DNA of 64,000 nt from Aurantimicrobium minutum (GCF_002355535.1 NZ_AP017457.1:372001-436000); one strand, 5' to 3'; counted from the first letter of the stretch, positions 44,588-56,114 are shown. A program made the numbers and translations. Notes: generated from the sequence alone by a model not told the origin.

Positions 44588-45562
44588 ATGGGCTTAACTG
44601 AGAACGTCAAACAAGAACTCATCACTGTGGGCGCTGGGAAGACCAGTGTTCGCACTGCAGAATTGGCGACAATCCTGCGTTTTGCTGGGGGCTTGCACAC
44701 CATCTCAGGACGAATCGCTGTCGAGGCTGAGTTGGATTCTCAAGAGCTAGCTACACGTGTTCGCAAGGATTTGGCTGAAATTTATGGTGTCCGCTCCGAG
44801 GGGCGCCTCACCCCTAGCTCTGGTGGAAAGAATGCACCCAGCTACCTTGTTCGCGTGCTTGATGGGGAAACACTTGCTCGTCAAACAGGTTTGCTCGATG
44901 CCCGTCGACGCCCCATTCGTGGTCTTCCAAACAAGCTCACCACAGGCAACTTGGAAGATCTTTCCGCGATTTGGCGTGGAGCTTTCCTTGCGGCCGGATC
45001 TCTCACCGACCCAGGTCGTTCCGCTGCACTAGAAATCGTCTGCCCTACGAATGAGTCCGCCATGGCCCTCGTGGGGGCGGCCAACCGTCTTCAGTTTGCT
45101 GCCAAAGCTCGTGAAGTCCGCGGAGTGCACCGTGTGGTCATTCGCGAAGATGAGGCAATCTCGTCTGTGCTCACCATCATGGGTGCGACCGAAACAGTCA
45201 AGAACTGGGAAGAGTTGCGTCAGCGTCGCGAGGTGCGTGCCACAGCAAACCGCCTCGTCAACTTTGATGACGCGAACCTGCGCCGCTCAGCGCAGGCAGC
45301 CGTTGCCGCCTGCGCTCGCGTGGAGCGTGCATTGGAGCTGCTTGGTGAGGATATCCCTGAACACCTCAAATATGCCGGTGAACTTCGCTTGAACTTCCGT
45401 GATGCAAGTTTGGATGAGCTAGGTCACCACGCAGACCCACCCATGACAAAGGATGCTGTTGCCGGACGTATTCGTCGACTATTGGCCATGGCTGACAAGC
45501 GAGCACAAGAGTTGGGCGTACCCGGAACTGAATCTGCTGTTCCTGAAGATATTGACGCCTAA
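44588..45562 (+). CDS. whiA: Sporulation/division transcription factor WhiA
   Basis: A 324-residue protein with an N-terminal LAGLIDADG-endonuclease-like fold that has lost nuclease function, and a C-terminal helix-turn-helix DNA-binding domain (about 235-310, with [35 protein letters not shown] and [14 protein letters not shown]). In Streptomyces WhiA with a WhiB protein controls division genes through GACAC sites, including ftsZ and whiA itself. The ATG at 44588 follows AGGGGAC; the open frame upstream to 44498 is out of context. Five GACAC-type sites in this window are candidate targets. Confidence 0.95.
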   Translation: MGLTENVKQELITVGAGKTSVRTAELATILRFAGGLHTISGRIAVEAELDSQELATRVRKDLAEIYGVRSEGRLTPSSGGKNAPSYLVRVLDGETLARQTGLLDARRRPIRGLPNKLTTGNLEDLSAIWRGAFLAAGSLTDPGRSAALEIVCPTNESAMALVGAANRLQFAAKAREVRGVHRVVIREDEAISSVLTIMGATETVKNWEELRQRREVRATANRLVNFDDANLRRSAQAAVAACARVERALELLGEDIPEHLKYAGELRLNFRDASLDELGHHADPPMTKDAVAGRIRRLLAMADKRAQELGVPGTESAVPEDIDA

Positions 45563-45657
45563 ATTCCCCGAAATAACTTTCCTCATCGGCAATAAAATAG
45601 TTGCCGAGACGGTTAACACTAGTAAAACCCCCACCTCACGTTCTAAGGAGAACACCT

Positions 45658-46284
45658 GTGGCTAACTACACACTGCCCGAACTGGATTACGACTATTCAG
45701 CTCTCGCACCACACATCAGTGCAACAATCATGGAGCTGCACCACAGCAAGCATCACAAAGCCTACGTTGACGGCGCAAACACTGCACTAGAAAAGCTTGC
45801 AGAAGCTCGTGAGAAGAACGACTTCGCCAACATCAACAAGCTCCAGAAGGACCTCGCATTCCACTTGGGTGGTCACACTAACCACTCCATTTTCTGGAAG
45901 AACCTCACCCCAGGTTCTGAAGAGCGCCCCACAGGCGAACTCGCTGCTGCTATTGATGAGTATTTTGGCTCATTCGATGCGTTCAAGGCGCAGTTCAACG
46001 CCGTAGCACTTGGCCTCCAGGGCTCAGGCTGGGCATTCTTGGCTTGGGATGCACTGGGCAAAAACCTCATCATTGAGCAGCTGTACGACCAGCAGGGCAA
46101 CATCGCAGCTGGAACCATTCCTCTGCTGATGCTCGACATGTGGGAGCACGCCTTCTACCTGGATTACAAGAACGTGAAGGGCGACTACGTCACAGCGTTC
46201 TGGAACATCATCAACTGGGCAGATGTTTCGGCGCGTTTTGAAGCCGCACGCAAGGGCGCATCCAGCGTCCTGCTATTCTCTTAG
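45658..46284 (+). CDS. sodA: Superoxide dismutase (Mn/Fe type)
   Basis: Cytoplasmic enzyme that disproportionates superoxide. The 208-residue protein has the metal ligands: His in [20 protein letters not shown] (about 20-38), His in [15 protein letters not shown], and the [18 protein letters not shown] motif that gives Asp and His (about 160-177). Mn versus Fe is not decided here. The GTG at 45658 follows AAGGAG. Its promoter may be in the 95-base gap (TTGCCG then TAGTAA). A terminator follows. Confidence 0.95.
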   Translation: MANYTLPELDYDYSALAPHISATIMELHHSKHHKAYVDGANTALEKLAEAREKNDFANINKLQKDLAFHLGGHTNHSIFWKNLTPGSEERPTGELAAAIDEYFGSFDAFKAQFNAVALGLQGSGWAFLAWDALGKNLIIEQLYDQQGNIAAGTIPLLMLDMWEHAFYLDYKNVKGDYVTAFWNIINWADVSARFEAARKGASSVLLFS

Positions 46285-46292
46285 TAGTTGAC

Positions 46293-46327
46293 AACGGGCG
46301 TCCTCGAAGTATTTAGGGCGCCCGTTT
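46293..46327 (+). terminator. Rho-independent terminator after sodA
   Basis: AACGGGCGTCCT and AGGGCGCCCGTT pair over 12 positions with one T-G wobble around a 10-base loop and are followed by TTCTA. The stem is strong and the T-tract short. It separates sodA from gap. Confidence 0.7.
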
Positions 46328-46344
46328 CTACTAATTTTTCCTAG

Positions 46345-47418
<1,074 letters not shown>

Positions 47419-47433
47419 AGAAAGTAATTCAAT

Positions 47434-48645
47434 ATGGCACTTCGCACCCTCTCTTCACTAGGTTCGCTTGCTGGCAAGCGCGTTTTGGTCCGATGCGACC
47501 TCAACGTCCCACTGAAGGATGGCGTGATCACCGACGACGGTCGTATCCGTGCGTCGCTGCCAACATTGAACGCTCTACTCGATCAGGGCGCCCGTGTTGT
47601 GGTGATGAGCCACCTCGGGCGTCCTGACGGTTCACCCGAGGCTAAGTACAGCCTCGAACCTGCTGCAATTCGCCTGGGCGAATTGCTCGGCAAGCCCGTG
47701 GCTTTTGCCACCGACACCGTCGGGGACTCTGCAAAGGCCACAGTTTCTGCTCTGGCTGATGGCCAGATTGCTGTCCTGGAGAACCTGCGTTTCAACCCAG
47801 GGGAGACTTCCAAGGACGAAGCTGAGCGTGGCGCATTCGCTGCTCAGCTTGCCGAGCTCGGTGACGTGCTCGTCTCGGATGGATTCGGTGTAGTACACCG
47901 TAAGCAGGCCTCGGTCTATGACCTGGCCAAGCTGGTTCCCAGCGCAGCAGGTCTGCTCATCGAGACCGAACTCGATGTTCTGGACCGCCTGACTGAAAAG
48001 CCTGAGCGCCCCTACACAGTCGTTCTCGGCGGTTCTAAGGTTTCAGACAAACTCGGTGTCATTTCTCACCTACTTCCTCGCGTCGACACAATCCTCGTTG
48101 GCGGTGGCATGGTCTTCACCTTCCTCGCAGCACAGGGCTACAAGGTCGGTGCCAGCCTGCTCGAGGTTGACCAGCTGGACACTGTCCGCGGTTACATCGC
48201 AGATGCCCAAGCACGCGGTGTGAAAATTATTCTTCCCACCGATATTGTGATGGCCAGCAAGTTTGGTGCCGACGCAGAGCACGTTGTTGCTCCAGCAGAT
48301 GCTCTCGAAGACACCTCCTTCGGTGCAACTGGTATGGGACTCGATATCGGGCCTGAGACCGGTAAAGCATTTGCCGAGCAGATCAAGGCTTCCAAGACAG
48401 TGTTCTGGAATGGCCCTGCAGGTGTATTTGAAATTCCCGCCTTCGCCGAAGGCACCCGCGCCATCGCTCAGGCACTGACCGAGGTTGACGGCCTCAGCGT
48501 TGTCGGTGGCGGTGACTCAGCAGCAGCTGTGCGCATTCTTGGTTTCGCAGATGACCAGTTCGGTCACATTTCAACCGGTGGTGGAGCTAGCCTCGAATTC
48601 CTCGAGGGTAAGCGTCTACCTGGCCTGGAGGTCCTCGGATGGTAA
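47434..48645 (+). CDS. pgk: Phosphoglycerate kinase
   Basis: Transfers the acyl phosphate of 1,3-bisphosphoglycerate to ADP. The 403-residue protein has [14 protein letters not shown] near 17-30, [31 protein letters not shown], the nucleotide-site GGSKVSDK and C-terminal [12 protein letters not shown] and [14 protein letters not shown]. It starts 15 bases after gap and overlaps the tpiA start by 7 bases, so expression of the three enzymes is coupled. Confidence 0.97.
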   Translation: MALRTLSSLGSLAGKRVLVRCDLNVPLKDGVITDDGRIRASLPTLNALLDQGARVVVMSHLGRPDGSPEAKYSLEPAAIRLGELLGKPVAFATDTVGDSAKATVSALADGQIAVLENLRFNPGETSKDEAERGAFAAQLAELGDVLVSDGFGVVHRKQASVYDLAKLVPSAAGLLIETELDVLDRLTEKPERPYTVVLGGSKVSDKLGVISHLLPRVDTILVGGGMVFTFLAAQGYKVGASLLEVDQLDTVRGYIADAQARGVKIILPTDIVMASKFGADAEHVVAPADALEDTSFGATGMGLDIGPETGKAFAEQIKASKTVFWNGPAGVFEIPAFAEGTRAIAQALTEVDGLSVVGGGDSAAAVRILGFADDQFGHISTGGGASLEFLEGKRLPGLEVLGW

Positions 48646-49424
48646 ACACTCGTACCCCGCTCATCGCGGGTAACTGGAAGATGAACCTGGATCACCTCCA
48701 GGCGATTGCATTCGTTCAGAAGCTGGCATGGACTCTCAAGGACGCCGGACACAAGTACACCGACGTTGAGGTCTCGGTTTTCCCACCGTTCACCGACATT
48801 CGTTCGGTGCAGAACCTGGTTGAAGCAGACAAGCTCGACCTCGCATACGGTGCACAGGATGTCTCCATGCACGACTCCGGTGCCTACACCGGCGAGATCC
48901 CTGGGGGATTCCTCAAGGCGCTGGGCTGCTCCTACGTCATCATTGGCCACTCTGAGCGTCGCCAGTACCACGGTGAAACTGATGAGATCGTGGGCAACAA
49001 GGTCAAGGCTGCTCTCAAGCACGGTGTTGTTCCTGTCCTCTGTGTTGGTGAAACTGAAGCAGAACTCGAAGAGTTCGGCCCCTCTGCTGTTCCTGTCGCA
49101 CAGCTGAAGAAGGCACTCGAGGGTGTTTCTCAGGATGCTGACATTGTGATTGCTTACGAGCCTGTCTGGGCCATCGGTACTGGCAAGGTTGCAACCGAAG
49201 AGCAGGCGGAAGCAGTCTGCGCAGCTATTCGTGTGGCACTCGGTGAAGTTCTCGGTGAAGCTGCAGCGCAGCGCACACGTATTCTTTACGGTGGTTCGGT
49301 CAAGGCCAACAACATTGCAGGTTTCATGCGTCAGCCCAACATTGATGGTGCACTCGTCGGTGGTGCAAGCCTTGATGTTGCTGAGTTCTCGAGCATTGCT
49401 CGATTCCAGAAGCACGTAATTTAG
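48639..49424 (+). CDS. tpiA: Triosephosphate isomerase
   Basis: Interconverts dihydroxyacetone phosphate and glyceraldehyde-3-phosphate. The 261-residue TIM barrel has the substrate Lys in AGNWKMNL (about 9-16), the catalytic His in [11 protein letters not shown] (about 103), catalytic Glu in [11 protein letters not shown] (about 174) and phosphate-binding [14 protein letters not shown] overlaps the end of pgk. The gene end is followed by a separate leaderless promoter for secG. Confidence 0.97.
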   Translation: MVNTRTPLIAGNWKMNLDHLQAIAFVQKLAWTLKDAGHKYTDVEVSVFPPFTDIRSVQNLVEADKLDLAYGAQDVSMHDSGAYTGEIPGGFLKALGCSYVIIGHSERRQYHGETDEIVGNKVKAALKHGVVPVLCVGETEAELEEFGPSAVPVAQLKKALEGVSQDADIVIAYEPVWAIGTGKVATEEQAEAVCAAIRVALGEVLGEAAAQRTRILYGGSVKANNIAGFMRQPNIDGALVGGASLDVAEFSSIARFQKHVI

Positions 49425-49429
49425 TCGGG

Positions 49430-49435
49430 TAGACT
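49430..49435 (+). promoter_or_regulatory. Candidate leaderless -10 hexamer for secG
   Basis: TAGACT lies exactly 6 bases before the secG ATG, which has no ribosome site. Confidence 0.55.
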
Positions 49436-49441
49436 TTACAC

Positions 49442-49690
49442 ATGCTAATTCTCGAGATTGTTTTGCAGGTACTGCTTGCTATAACCAGCCTGCTCCTCAC
49501 TCTGCTGATCCTTCTTCACAAGGGTCGCGGTGGAGGTGTCTCAGACATGTTTGGTGGCGGTATGAGCTCAACTCTCGGATCCTCCGGCGTTGCAGAACGC
49601 AACCTGAATCGTTTGACCATCATTTTGGGGCTGGTGTGGATTACGTGCATCGTCCTTCTCGGCCTCATTACTAAGTTCCAGGGAGCATAA
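49442..49690 (+). CDS. secG: Preprotein translocase subunit SecG
   Basis: Small membrane subunit of the SecYEG channel. The 82-residue protein has two hydrophobic helices (about 3-22 and 57-78) and the conserved loop LLHKGRGGGVSDMFGGGMSSTLGSSG between them. Its location after tpiA is conserved in Actinobacteria. A leaderless promoter candidate in front of it would let it be made independently of the glycolytic operon. Confidence 0.94.
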   Translation: MLILEIVLQVLLAITSLLLTLLILLHKGRGGGVSDMFGGGMSSTLGSSGVAERNLNRLTIILGLVWITCIVLLGLITKFQGA

Positions 49691-49692
49691 CT

Positions 49693-50061
49693 ATGGCATC
49701 TGGCGGTAGTGCAATTCGTGGCTCGCGCGTCGGCGCGGGACCCATGGGCGAACAAGATCACGGTATTCATGCAGAACGTATTGCTATCTCATACTGGGAT
49801 GCGCTCGGTAACGAGACTGTTCGTTACTTCGCAGCAAATCTTCCCGAGGAAGAAATTCCAGAGATTATTGATTGCCCACAGTCTGGTCTTCCAGCTGGTC
49901 GCGACAAGGAAAACCCACCCGAGCTGGCAAAGCTTGAGCCCTACAAGACTCACCTCGCTTATGTGAAGGAACGTCGCACTGAGGAAGAGGCAGAGCAGAT
50001 TCTTGAAGACGCTCTCCACCAGCTTCGCGTTCGTCGCGGAACGGTGAAGCCCACCAAGTAG
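49693..50061 (+). CDS. rbpA: RNA polymerase-binding protein RbpA
   Basis: Actinobacterial protein that binds sigma factor and core RNA polymerase and stabilises open promoter complexes. The 122-residue protein has the N-terminal tail with RGSRVGAGPMGE (about 8-19), the central beta domain with HAERIAISYWDALGNET and CPQSGLPAGRD, and the C-terminal sigma-interaction helix (KTHLAYVKERRTEEEAEQIL). A GGGAG site precedes the ATG. It ends a transcription unit closed by a strong terminator. RbpA is relevant to the many -10-driven promoters seen here. Confidence 0.94.
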   Translation: MASGGSAIRGSRVGAGPMGEQDHGIHAERIAISYWDALGNETVRYFAANLPEEEIPEIIDCPQSGLPAGRDKENPPELAKLEPYKTHLAYVKERRTEEEAEQILEDALHQLRVRRGTVKPTK

Positions 50062-50069
50062 TTTCAGAT

Positions 50070-50103
50070 AAAGAACCCCCACTCACATGAGTGGGGGTTC
50101 TTT
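50070..50103. terminator. Bidirectional rho-independent terminator between rbpA and pgl
   Basis: A near-perfect palindrome with a stem of about 15 bp (AAGAACCCCCACTC and GAGTGGGGGTTCTT), A-rich on the left and T-rich on the right, so it can end transcription from both the rbpA side and the convergent pentose-phosphate operon. Confidence 0.93.
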
Positions 50104-50126
50104 GCATTAATTGAGAACGATTAGGA

Positions 50127-50867
50127 CTATTCCTCTTCGTCAATCAATCGAGAAGCTGCAGCTTCATCAGTGAAGAACACGGTCTCCTCTGTGCCCTCAA
50201 CGGCGCTCACGGGCGCTTCTGAGGCGCTTTCAGAGGTAAACGCGGCATAGATGGCATCTGCTTTATCAGCACCGGAGGCGACAACCCAGACGTTTTTCGA
50301 GTTGTTCAGCGCTGGAAGCGTCAAGCTAATTCGTTCTGCCGGAGGTTTAGGGGAATTGCGCACTGCGATGACAGCGCGGTCATCGACCTCGATACCTTCA
50401 AGTCCGGGGAACAAGCTCGCGATGTGAGCATCGGGCCCTACACCTAAGAACGTGATGTCAAACTCAGGAAGCTCAGGCCAGAACTGTGCAAGCTCGTCGT
50501 CATAGGCGTCCACTGCTTCATCCAGCGTTAACCCTGCATCAGAAGCAGGCATACGGTGAACATTCTCCGCTGGGATGGGCAAGCGGTGAATCAGAGCAGC
50601 TGTTGCTTGGCCCTCGTTGCGGTCGGGGTGGCCTGCAGGGACAAAACGTTCATCCCCCCACCACAGGTGGATTCGTTTCCAATCCAATTTGTGGGTGGGA
50701 TCAATGTTTTCTAGCAGAGCAATACCGACGGTTCCACCGGTGAGGACGACGTGGACGTTCTCTTGTTGCTGAAGAAGATCTTTAACTGTTTCTTCGAAGA
50801 TTTCGTCGATGTTGTCTATGAGTTCTTGCTTATCGGCATATGCCTCAAGCGTGGTTTCTTCACTCAC
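50127..50867 (-). CDS. pgl: 6-phosphogluconolactonase
   Basis: Hydrolyses 6-phosphogluconolactone in the oxidative pentose phosphate pathway. The 246-residue protein shows the DevB/NagB-like fold signatures VVLTGGTVGIALLE near 40-53, IHLWWGDERFVPAGHPDRNEGQA and FLGVGPDAHIASLFPG. The GTG start overlaps the opcA stop by 4 bases. It is the last gene of the tkt-tal-pgi-zwf-opcA-pgl operon. The C-terminal 20 residues are acidic. Confidence 0.93.
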   Translation of the reverse strand: MSEETTLEAYADKQELIDNIDEIFEETVKDLLQQQENVHVVLTGGTVGIALLENIDPTHKLDWKRIHLWWGDERFVPAGHPDRNEGQATAALIHRLPIPAENVHRMPASDAGLTLDEAVDAYDDELAQFWPELPEFDITFLGVGPDAHIASLFPGLEGIEVDDRAVIAVRNSPKPPAERISLTLPALNNSKNVWVVASGADKADAIYAAFTSESASEAPVSAVEGTEETVFFTDEAAASRLIDEEE

Positions 50868-51805
50868 GTGGTCACCATTTTGATTTGGGGGAGACCTTCA
50901 GTCACAACACGTCCGTAAACCTCATCGGGGTCCAAACGGCGCAGTTCTTCAGCCAAGCAGTCACGCAGGCTACGCAATGGCATAGAGATGTCATGATTGG
51001 GCTGATCTGGTTGTTTCAGGCGAGCAGTTGTGGGCTCAACGCGGGTGAGTTCGATGTCACCAGATTTGCGCACCAGGCGAACGCCGTGAATTCCGCGCCA
51101 GTTCAATCCAGTGTGAGTGAGGTCACAGGTGACCGGAACTTGAAGTAGGAGTTGCAGCCAGGCTGCAAGCATTTTTGCTGCAGGGAAATCTGGCGTGGAC
51201 GTGACATGAGCCTCAATGATGGGCTCATACGGTGGCTGGTCCAGCACCGCGGCAAGTTGAGTGCGCCACAGAGTTAGTCGAGTCCAGGCAAAGTCTGCAT
51301 CACCGGGTGAATAGGTTCTGGACAAATCATTGAGAGCCTGCAGCGGTTCTGATTGAGCGGCAGAGTCGGTGATGCGACACTGTGCAATCTTGCCTAGCGC
51401 CGATTCAGAGACTTTCTCTGGTGCTGTTCCAGGCCACCAAGCCACAACAGGAGTGTCAGGGAGGAGAAGACCAGTTACCAAACCTTGTTGGTCAGAACCT
51501 ACCTTGCCGTATGCGCGGAGCACGATAACTTCGCTGGCACCGGCGTCGCCACCAACGCGAACTTCTGCATCCAAGCGATTCGAAATGGAATGTTCCGGTT
51601 CGATTACTGAGAGCACAATGACACGCATGGGGTGCTCACGGGATGCTTCGTTAGCGGCGGCAATGGCAACTTCTTCTTCACCGAGAGTGGTAGAAATCAG
51701 GAGAGTGAGAACACGGCCAAGAGCAACCGCACCGCCTTCTTCACGAAGGTTCACGAGTTCTTTGGCAACCTTTGCCGTTGTTGTGTCAGGAAGTTCGAGG
51801 ATCAT
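50864..51805 (-). CDS. opcA: Glucose-6-phosphate dehydrogenase assembly protein OpcA
   Basis: Actinobacterial/cyanobacterial accessory protein needed for full activity of glucose-6-phosphate dehydrogenase. The protein of about 313 residues begins MILELPDTTTAKVAKELVNLREEGGAVALGRVLTL and contains the family region TGLLLPDTPVVAWWPG and HPMRVIV. ATG at 51805 overlaps the zwf stop (ATGA) and has a GGAG site 7 bases upstream; the longer TTG form is less likely. It lies between zwf and pgl, the standard order. Confidence 0.94.
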   Translation of the reverse strand: MILELPDTTTAKVAKELVNLREEGGAVALGRVLTLLISTTLGEEEVAIAAANEASREHPMRVIVLSVIEPEHSISNRLDAEVRVGGDAGASEVIVLRAYGKVGSDQQGLVTGLLLPDTPVVAWWPGTAPEKVSESALGKIAQCRITDSAAQSEPLQALNDLSRTYSPGDADFAWTRLTLWRTQLAAVLDQPPYEPIIEAHVTSTPDFPAAKMLAAWLQLLLQVPVTCDLTHTGLNWRGIHGVRLVRKSGDIELTRVEPTTARLKQPDQPNHDISMPLRSLRDCLAEELRRLDPDEVYGRVVTEGLPQIKMVTT

Positions 51806-53343
51806 GGACGTCTCCAAACACGGCCGTCACGGGCCATCAGTTCATCTGCGGAAGCAGGCCCCCACGTTCCAGGTGCATACTGCTCAGGTTGGCCTTGGGT
51901 TGCCCAGAATTCTTCAATGGGGTCAAGAATCTTCCAACTCAATTCCACCTCTTCGTGACGGGGGAATAGTGGCGGTTCTCCCAACAGCACATCCAAAATG
52001 AGGCGCTCATATGCTTCAGGACTTGCCTCCGTGAAGGCGTGACCGTAACCAAAGTCCATAGTTACGTCACGGACTTGCATGCCCGCACCTGGGACTTTAG
52101 AGCCAAAGCGAATAGTGACACCCTCATCAGGTTGCACTCGAATCACCAAAGCGTTCTGGCCGAGAGCAGAGGTTTGGTGGTCGGCAAACAAGTATTGGGG
52201 GGCACGCTTGAACACGACAGCGATTTCTGTCACACGACGACCCAGGCGCTTTCCTGCACGCAGGTAGAAGGGGACACCTGCCCAGCGTCGAGTTCCGATA
52301 TCGAGCCTCATCGCCGCATAGGTTTCGGTCACGGATTTGGGGTTCATTCCCTCTTCATCGAGGAAGCCGACAACCTCTTCACCACCCTGCCAGCCGCTGG
52401 CATACTGACCGCGCGCGGTTGAATGCGCAAGGTTTTCGGGCAAGCGAACAGCAGCAAGAACTTTCTCTTTCTCAGCCCGTAAGTCTTCTGCATTGAAGGA
52501 GATAGGTTCTTCCATGGCGGTCAGGGCAAGCAACTGCAAGAGGTGGTTTTGAATGACGTCGCGAGCGGCACCAATACCGTCGTAATAGCCAGCACGACCA
52601 CCCACGCCAATATCTTCAGCCATGGTGATTTGGACGTGATCGACGTGCTCTGCATTCCACAGTGGCTCAAACAGTTGGTTTGCAAAGCGCAAAGCCAGAA
52701 TGTTTTGAACTGTTTCCTTACCGAGGTAGTGGTCGATGCGGAAAATAGAATCCGCGGGGAAGACCGATTCCACGACATCATTGAGTTCACGAGCTGTCTT
52801 CAGGTCTGAACCAAACGGCTTTTCAATCACGACGCGACGCCACTGGCCCTCAACCTCATCTGCAAGCCCTGCGCGCTTGAGCTGAGAAACAACCTCAGGG
52901 AAGGAACGAGGTGGGACGGAGAGATAGAACGCATGGTTTCCCATGGTCCCGCGCTTCTCATCGAGCTCTGCGATGGTTTTTTTTAGACGTTCAAAAGCCT
53001 TGTCATCGTTGAATTCACCTTGAACAAAGCGAATACCCTTTGCCAGCTGCTGCCACACGTCTTCACGGAATTCCGTGCGCGCATATTGCTTGACAGAGTC
53101 GTGCACTACCTGTGCAAAGTCCTGATCGACCCAGTCGCGACGAGCAAAACCCACCAAAGCAAAACCGGGAGGCAATAATCCTCGGTTTGCGAGGTCATAG
53201 ACCGCAGGCATGAGCTTCTTGCGCGCTAAGTCCCCAGTAACGCCGAACAGAACAAGACCACAAGGGCCAGCAATGCGGTTGAGTCGGCGGTCTTCGGCAA
53301 CGCGAAGTGGGTTGTGATCGGCCGTGATGTCAACAGGTGACAT
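51802..53343 (-). CDS. zwf: Glucose-6-phosphate 1-dehydrogenase
   Basis: First oxidative step of the pentose phosphate pathway, producing NADPH. The 513-residue protein has the nucleotide-binding LVLFGVTGDLARKKLMPAVYDL near 30-51, the active-site RIDHYLGKETVQNILALRFAN near 200-220 and VIEKPFG. ATG follows AGAGGAAA. In the operon with pgi, tal and tkt it connects upper glycolysis with the pentose phosphates. Confidence 0.97.
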   Translation of the reverse strand: MSPVDITADHNPLRVAEDRRLNRIAGPCGLVLFGVTGDLARKKLMPAVYDLANRGLLPPGFALVGFARRDWVDQDFAQVVHDSVKQYARTEFREDVWQQLAKGIRFVQGEFNDDKAFERLKKTIAELDEKRGTMGNHAFYLSVPPRSFPEVVSQLKRAGLADEVEGQWRRVVIEKPFGSDLKTARELNDVVESVFPADSIFRIDHYLGKETVQNILALRFANQLFEPLWNAEHVDHVQITMAEDIGVGGRAGYYDGIGAARDVIQNHLLQLLALTAMEEPISFNAEDLRAEKEKVLAAVRLPENLAHSTARGQYASGWQGGEEVVGFLDEEGMNPKSVTETYAAMRLDIGTRRWAGVPFYLRAGKRLGRRVTEIAVVFKRAPQYLFADHQTSALGQNALVIRVQPDEGVTIRFGSKVPGAGMQVRDVTMDFGYGHAFTEASPEAYERLILDVLLGEPPLFPRHEEVELSWKILDPIEEFWATQGQPEQYAPGTWGPASADELMARDGRVWRRP

Positions 53344-53353
53344 GGTTTCCTCT

Positions 53354-54961
53354 TTAGTTGAAGGCTGCGAACAGGTGTTCGAGTTCAGTGGCGGGGTTCG
53401 TCAGTGTGAGAGTGAGTACGGGACGACCATGTTCTGCCAGAACCGCTGCATCACCTGCTGCCTGTGCAGCAATCAATTCTCCAAAGGTAAAGGGGCGCTC
53501 AGGAATGACGACATCTCGTGCAGGCTTCTGCAGAATTTGAATGAACACACCAACAGCGGGACCACCCTTGTGGAACTGCCCGGTGGAGTGCAGGAAGCGA
53601 GGCCCCCAACCAAAGGTGACAGGACGACCTGCGCGTGCGGCAACTAGATCACGTACACCGTGAACTTCGGGGAAGTTCACGCGGTCAATGTAGGCCTGAA
53701 TGGAAACATAACCATCACTGGGCAATTGCTTGAGTACAGCGGTAATTGCTTCACGAACAGTTTTAGCATCTCCTAGATCGCCGTGTGCGCGAACCTCGAT
53801 GCCCTTTTCTGTGAACAGAGGGGCGGTGGGGGCTGGACGGTTATCCAAGAGGGCTCGTGCAGCAACCTTTGCTGACTCCACATCAGGCTGGTCAAAGGGG
53901 TTAATGCCCAACAAGCGACCTGCAACAGCGGTTGCATATTCGAAAACAAGGAACATGGCGCCTAAAGTTCCCGAGACCAGGATTTCACCCTCGTGACGGT
54001 CGTGCTTGAGCAGGTGGAATTCGTGTGCGTCATCAACTAAACGAAGCACCTGAACATCCTCATAGCCAGCGCTGAGTTCAGGAGAAACAACATCAAGAAC
54101 AACGGGAAGAATTCCAGTTCCTTCCTTGCCTGTTGATTCAGCGATGAGCTGCTCGGCCCAGTCGGGGAAGCCAACAAGGTGAGTCCCGTCCGTGACCAGA
54201 GCAAGTTTGTTTTTCAGGGGAGAAGTTCCCGCAATAGCTGCACCTAAGATCAAACCTGGGTTCTCAGGCTGGTCCACAGCAAGGTCGATGGAGATAGCCT
54301 CAGCTTCGTTGAGTAGTTCAGCAATATCCACTCCAGCGAGACCGGAAGGAACAAGACCAAATGCAGTCAGTGCGGAGAATCGTCCACCCACGTTGGGGTC
54401 AGCGTTGAAGACACGGTATCCCGCCTCCCGAGCAGACTTATCCAGCGGTGAACCTGGGTCGGTCACAACAATGATGCGCTCGAGTGGGTCAATGCCCACA
54501 GCAGCAAAAGCTGCTTCGTAAATTCGCTTCTGGCTATCTGTTTCAACGGTTCCACCAGACTTGCTGGAAATAACCACTGCAGTGGTGTGAAGACGATCAG
54601 TAATTGCTGCTTGAATCTGGCCTGGTTCGGTTGAATCCAAAACGGTCAGCTCTGCCTGCATCGTGGCCGTAATGACTTCAGGAGCGAGAGAGGAGCCGCC
54701 CATGCCACCCAGGACAATGTGGTTGACACCTTTTTCGCGCAATTCATCGCGTAATGCTTCAATCTCTGCAACGAGAGGGCGAGAGATTGCAACGGATTCC
54801 GTCCATCCCAAGCGAATCGCAGATTCAGCTTCAGCTGCAGCACCCCAGAGTGCGGGGTCTTGAGCGGTGATACTCGAAGCAACCATGTCTGAAACGAGCT
54901 GAGGGACGTGCTTTTCAACAGCGGCTTCCGCTGCTCCGGATACTTTGATGCGAAAAGACAT
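53354..54961 (-). CDS. pgi: Glucose-6-phosphate isomerase
   Basis: Interconverts glucose-6-phosphate and fructose-6-phosphate. The 535-residue protein has the SIS-type features GGMGGSSLAPEVITATM, VVISSKSGGTVET and VVTDPGSPLDKSARE, and PFDQPDVESAKVAARALL. It resembles the actinobacterial/TAL-linked PGI group, in which the enzyme is divergent from the E. coli type and sometimes fused to transaldolase. Here it is separate: its ATG directly follows the tal stop codon. The AGGAG site lies within the end of tal, so translation is coupled. Confidence 0.93.
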   Translation of the reverse strand: MSFRIKVSGAAEAAVEKHVPQLVSDMVASSITAQDPALWGAAAEAESAIRLGWTESVAISRPLVAEIEALRDELREKGVNHIVLGGMGGSSLAPEVITATMQAELTVLDSTEPGQIQAAITDRLHTTAVVISSKSGGTVETDSQKRIYEAAFAAVGIDPLERIIVVTDPGSPLDKSAREAGYRVFNADPNVGGRFSALTAFGLVPSGLAGVDIAELLNEAEAISIDLAVDQPENPGLILGAAIAGTSPLKNKLALVTDGTHLVGFPDWAEQLIAESTGKEGTGILPVVLDVVSPELSAGYEDVQVLRLVDDAHEFHLLKHDRHEGEILVSGTLGAMFLVFEYATAVAGRLLGINPFDQPDVESAKVAARALLDNRPAPTAPLFTEKGIEVRAHGDLGDAKTVREAITAVLKQLPSDGYVSIQAYIDRVNFPEVHGVRDLVAARAGRPVTFGWGPRFLHSTGQFHKGGPAVGVFIQILQKPARDVVIPERPFTFGELIAAQAAGDAAVLAEHGRPVLTLTLTNPATELEHLFAAFN

Positions 54962-56068
54962 TTATGCTCCTGCTAGTGCGGTGTTGACTGTCTCGAGGAG
55001 TTCGCCCCAGGAGATGATGAATTTTGAAACGCCTTCAGATTCGAGGACATTGGTGACATCCTCGAAGTCAATGCCGACTGTAGCTAGTGCGGCAAAAACA
55101 GCCTTCGCATCCGCGTAGTTGGGAGTGATGGTGTCACCGGTGACCACGCCATGGTCGTAGGTGGCATCCAGAGTCTTTTCAGGCATGGTGTTCACGATGC
55201 CGGCAGCAACCAGTTCGGTGACATACAAAGTGTCAGGAAGTGCAGGATCCTTCACACCGGTGGAGGCCCAGAGTGGACGCTGAGCATTCGCACCGTCGGC
55301 GAGCAGTGAAACTGCCTGAGGAGTATTGAACTGTGCTTCGTAGAGTTCATAAGCCAGGCGAGCATTTGCCAAACCTGCTTTGGACTTGAGTGCAAGGGCT
55401 TCTGGAGTGCCAATGGAGTTCAGGCGGTTGTCCACCTCTGTGTCCACGCGGGAAACAAAGAAGGACGCGACAGAGTGAATCTTGGAGAGATCGTGTCCGT
55501 TAGCTTTCGCTTTCTCCAGACCGGCAAGGTAGGCCTTGATAACTGCTTCGTAGCGTTCCAGGGAGAAGATCAAAGTTACGTTCACCGAGATACCTGCGCC
55601 AATCACGTCAGTGATGGCTTCCAGGCCTGCAAGGGTTGCTGGAATTTTAATCAACGCGTTGGGCTTGTTGACCTTAGCCCACAGACGCTTTGCTTCGTCA
55701 ACAGTGCCTGGAGCATCGTGAGCAAGTGTGGGAGATACTTCGATAGAAACACGACCATCAACACCGTTGGTTGCATCAAATACCCCCCGGAAGATGTCAC
55801 AGGCATCTGCAACGTCATCGGTTGTGATCTCAAAGACCGCAGCTTCAGCATCTGCCCCCGCTGAAGCTAGCTGCTTGACTTGAGCTGCATAGCTTTCACC
55901 ATTAGTGAGGGCGCCAGCAAAAATCGTGGGGTTAGTGGTCACACCCACAACATTCTTTTCAGCAATAAGTGCCTGGAGGTTGCCTGAGGTGATGCGCTCG
56001 CGAGAGAGATCATCGAGCCAAATGCTGACGCCGGCTGCGGACAGTTGTGCGGTGGGGGAGTTCGACAT
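54962..56068 (-). CDS. tal: Transaldolase
   Basis: Transfers a dihydroxyacetone unit in the non-oxidative pentose phosphate pathway. The 368-residue protein belongs to the longer actinobacterial transaldolase group, with [16 protein letters not shown] near the start, [22 protein letters not shown], the Schiff-base lysine in [15 protein letters not shown] near 135-150 and [15 protein letters not shown]. The ATG at 56068 follows AAGGAGAA at 9 bases. An upstream in-frame ATG at 56098 is disregarded for lack of a site. Confidence 0.95.
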   Translation of the reverse strand: MSNSPTAQLSAAGVSIWLDDLSRERITSGNLQALIAEKNVVGVTTNPTIFAGALTNGESYAAQVKQLASAGADAEAAVFEITTDDVADACDIFRGVFDATNGVDGRVSIEVSPTLAHDAPGTVDEAKRLWAKVNKPNALIKIPATLAGLEAITDVIGAGISVNVTLIFSLERYEAVIKAYLAGLEKAKANGHDLSKIHSVASFFVSRVDTEVDNRLNSIGTPEALALKSKAGLANARLAYELYEAQFNTPQAVSLLADGANAQRPLWASTGVKDPALPDTLYVTELVAAGIVNTMPEKTLDATYDHGVVTGDTITPNYADAKAVFAALATVGIDFEDVTNVLESEGVSKFIISWGELLETVNTALAGA

Positions 56069-56114
56069 GAACCTGGATTCTCCTTGATGGGTGGTCAAAT
56101 ATGAAGTTGTAATA

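Noticed and set aside
48639-48645. Apparent frameshift at the pgk/tpiA junction
   Set aside because: Both proteins are complete. The overlap is an ordinary translational coupling between adjacent operon genes.
48564-49415. A 283-codon minus-strand frame opposite tpiA
   Set aside because: Same reason: a shadow of tpiA, with no ribosome site and implausible composition.
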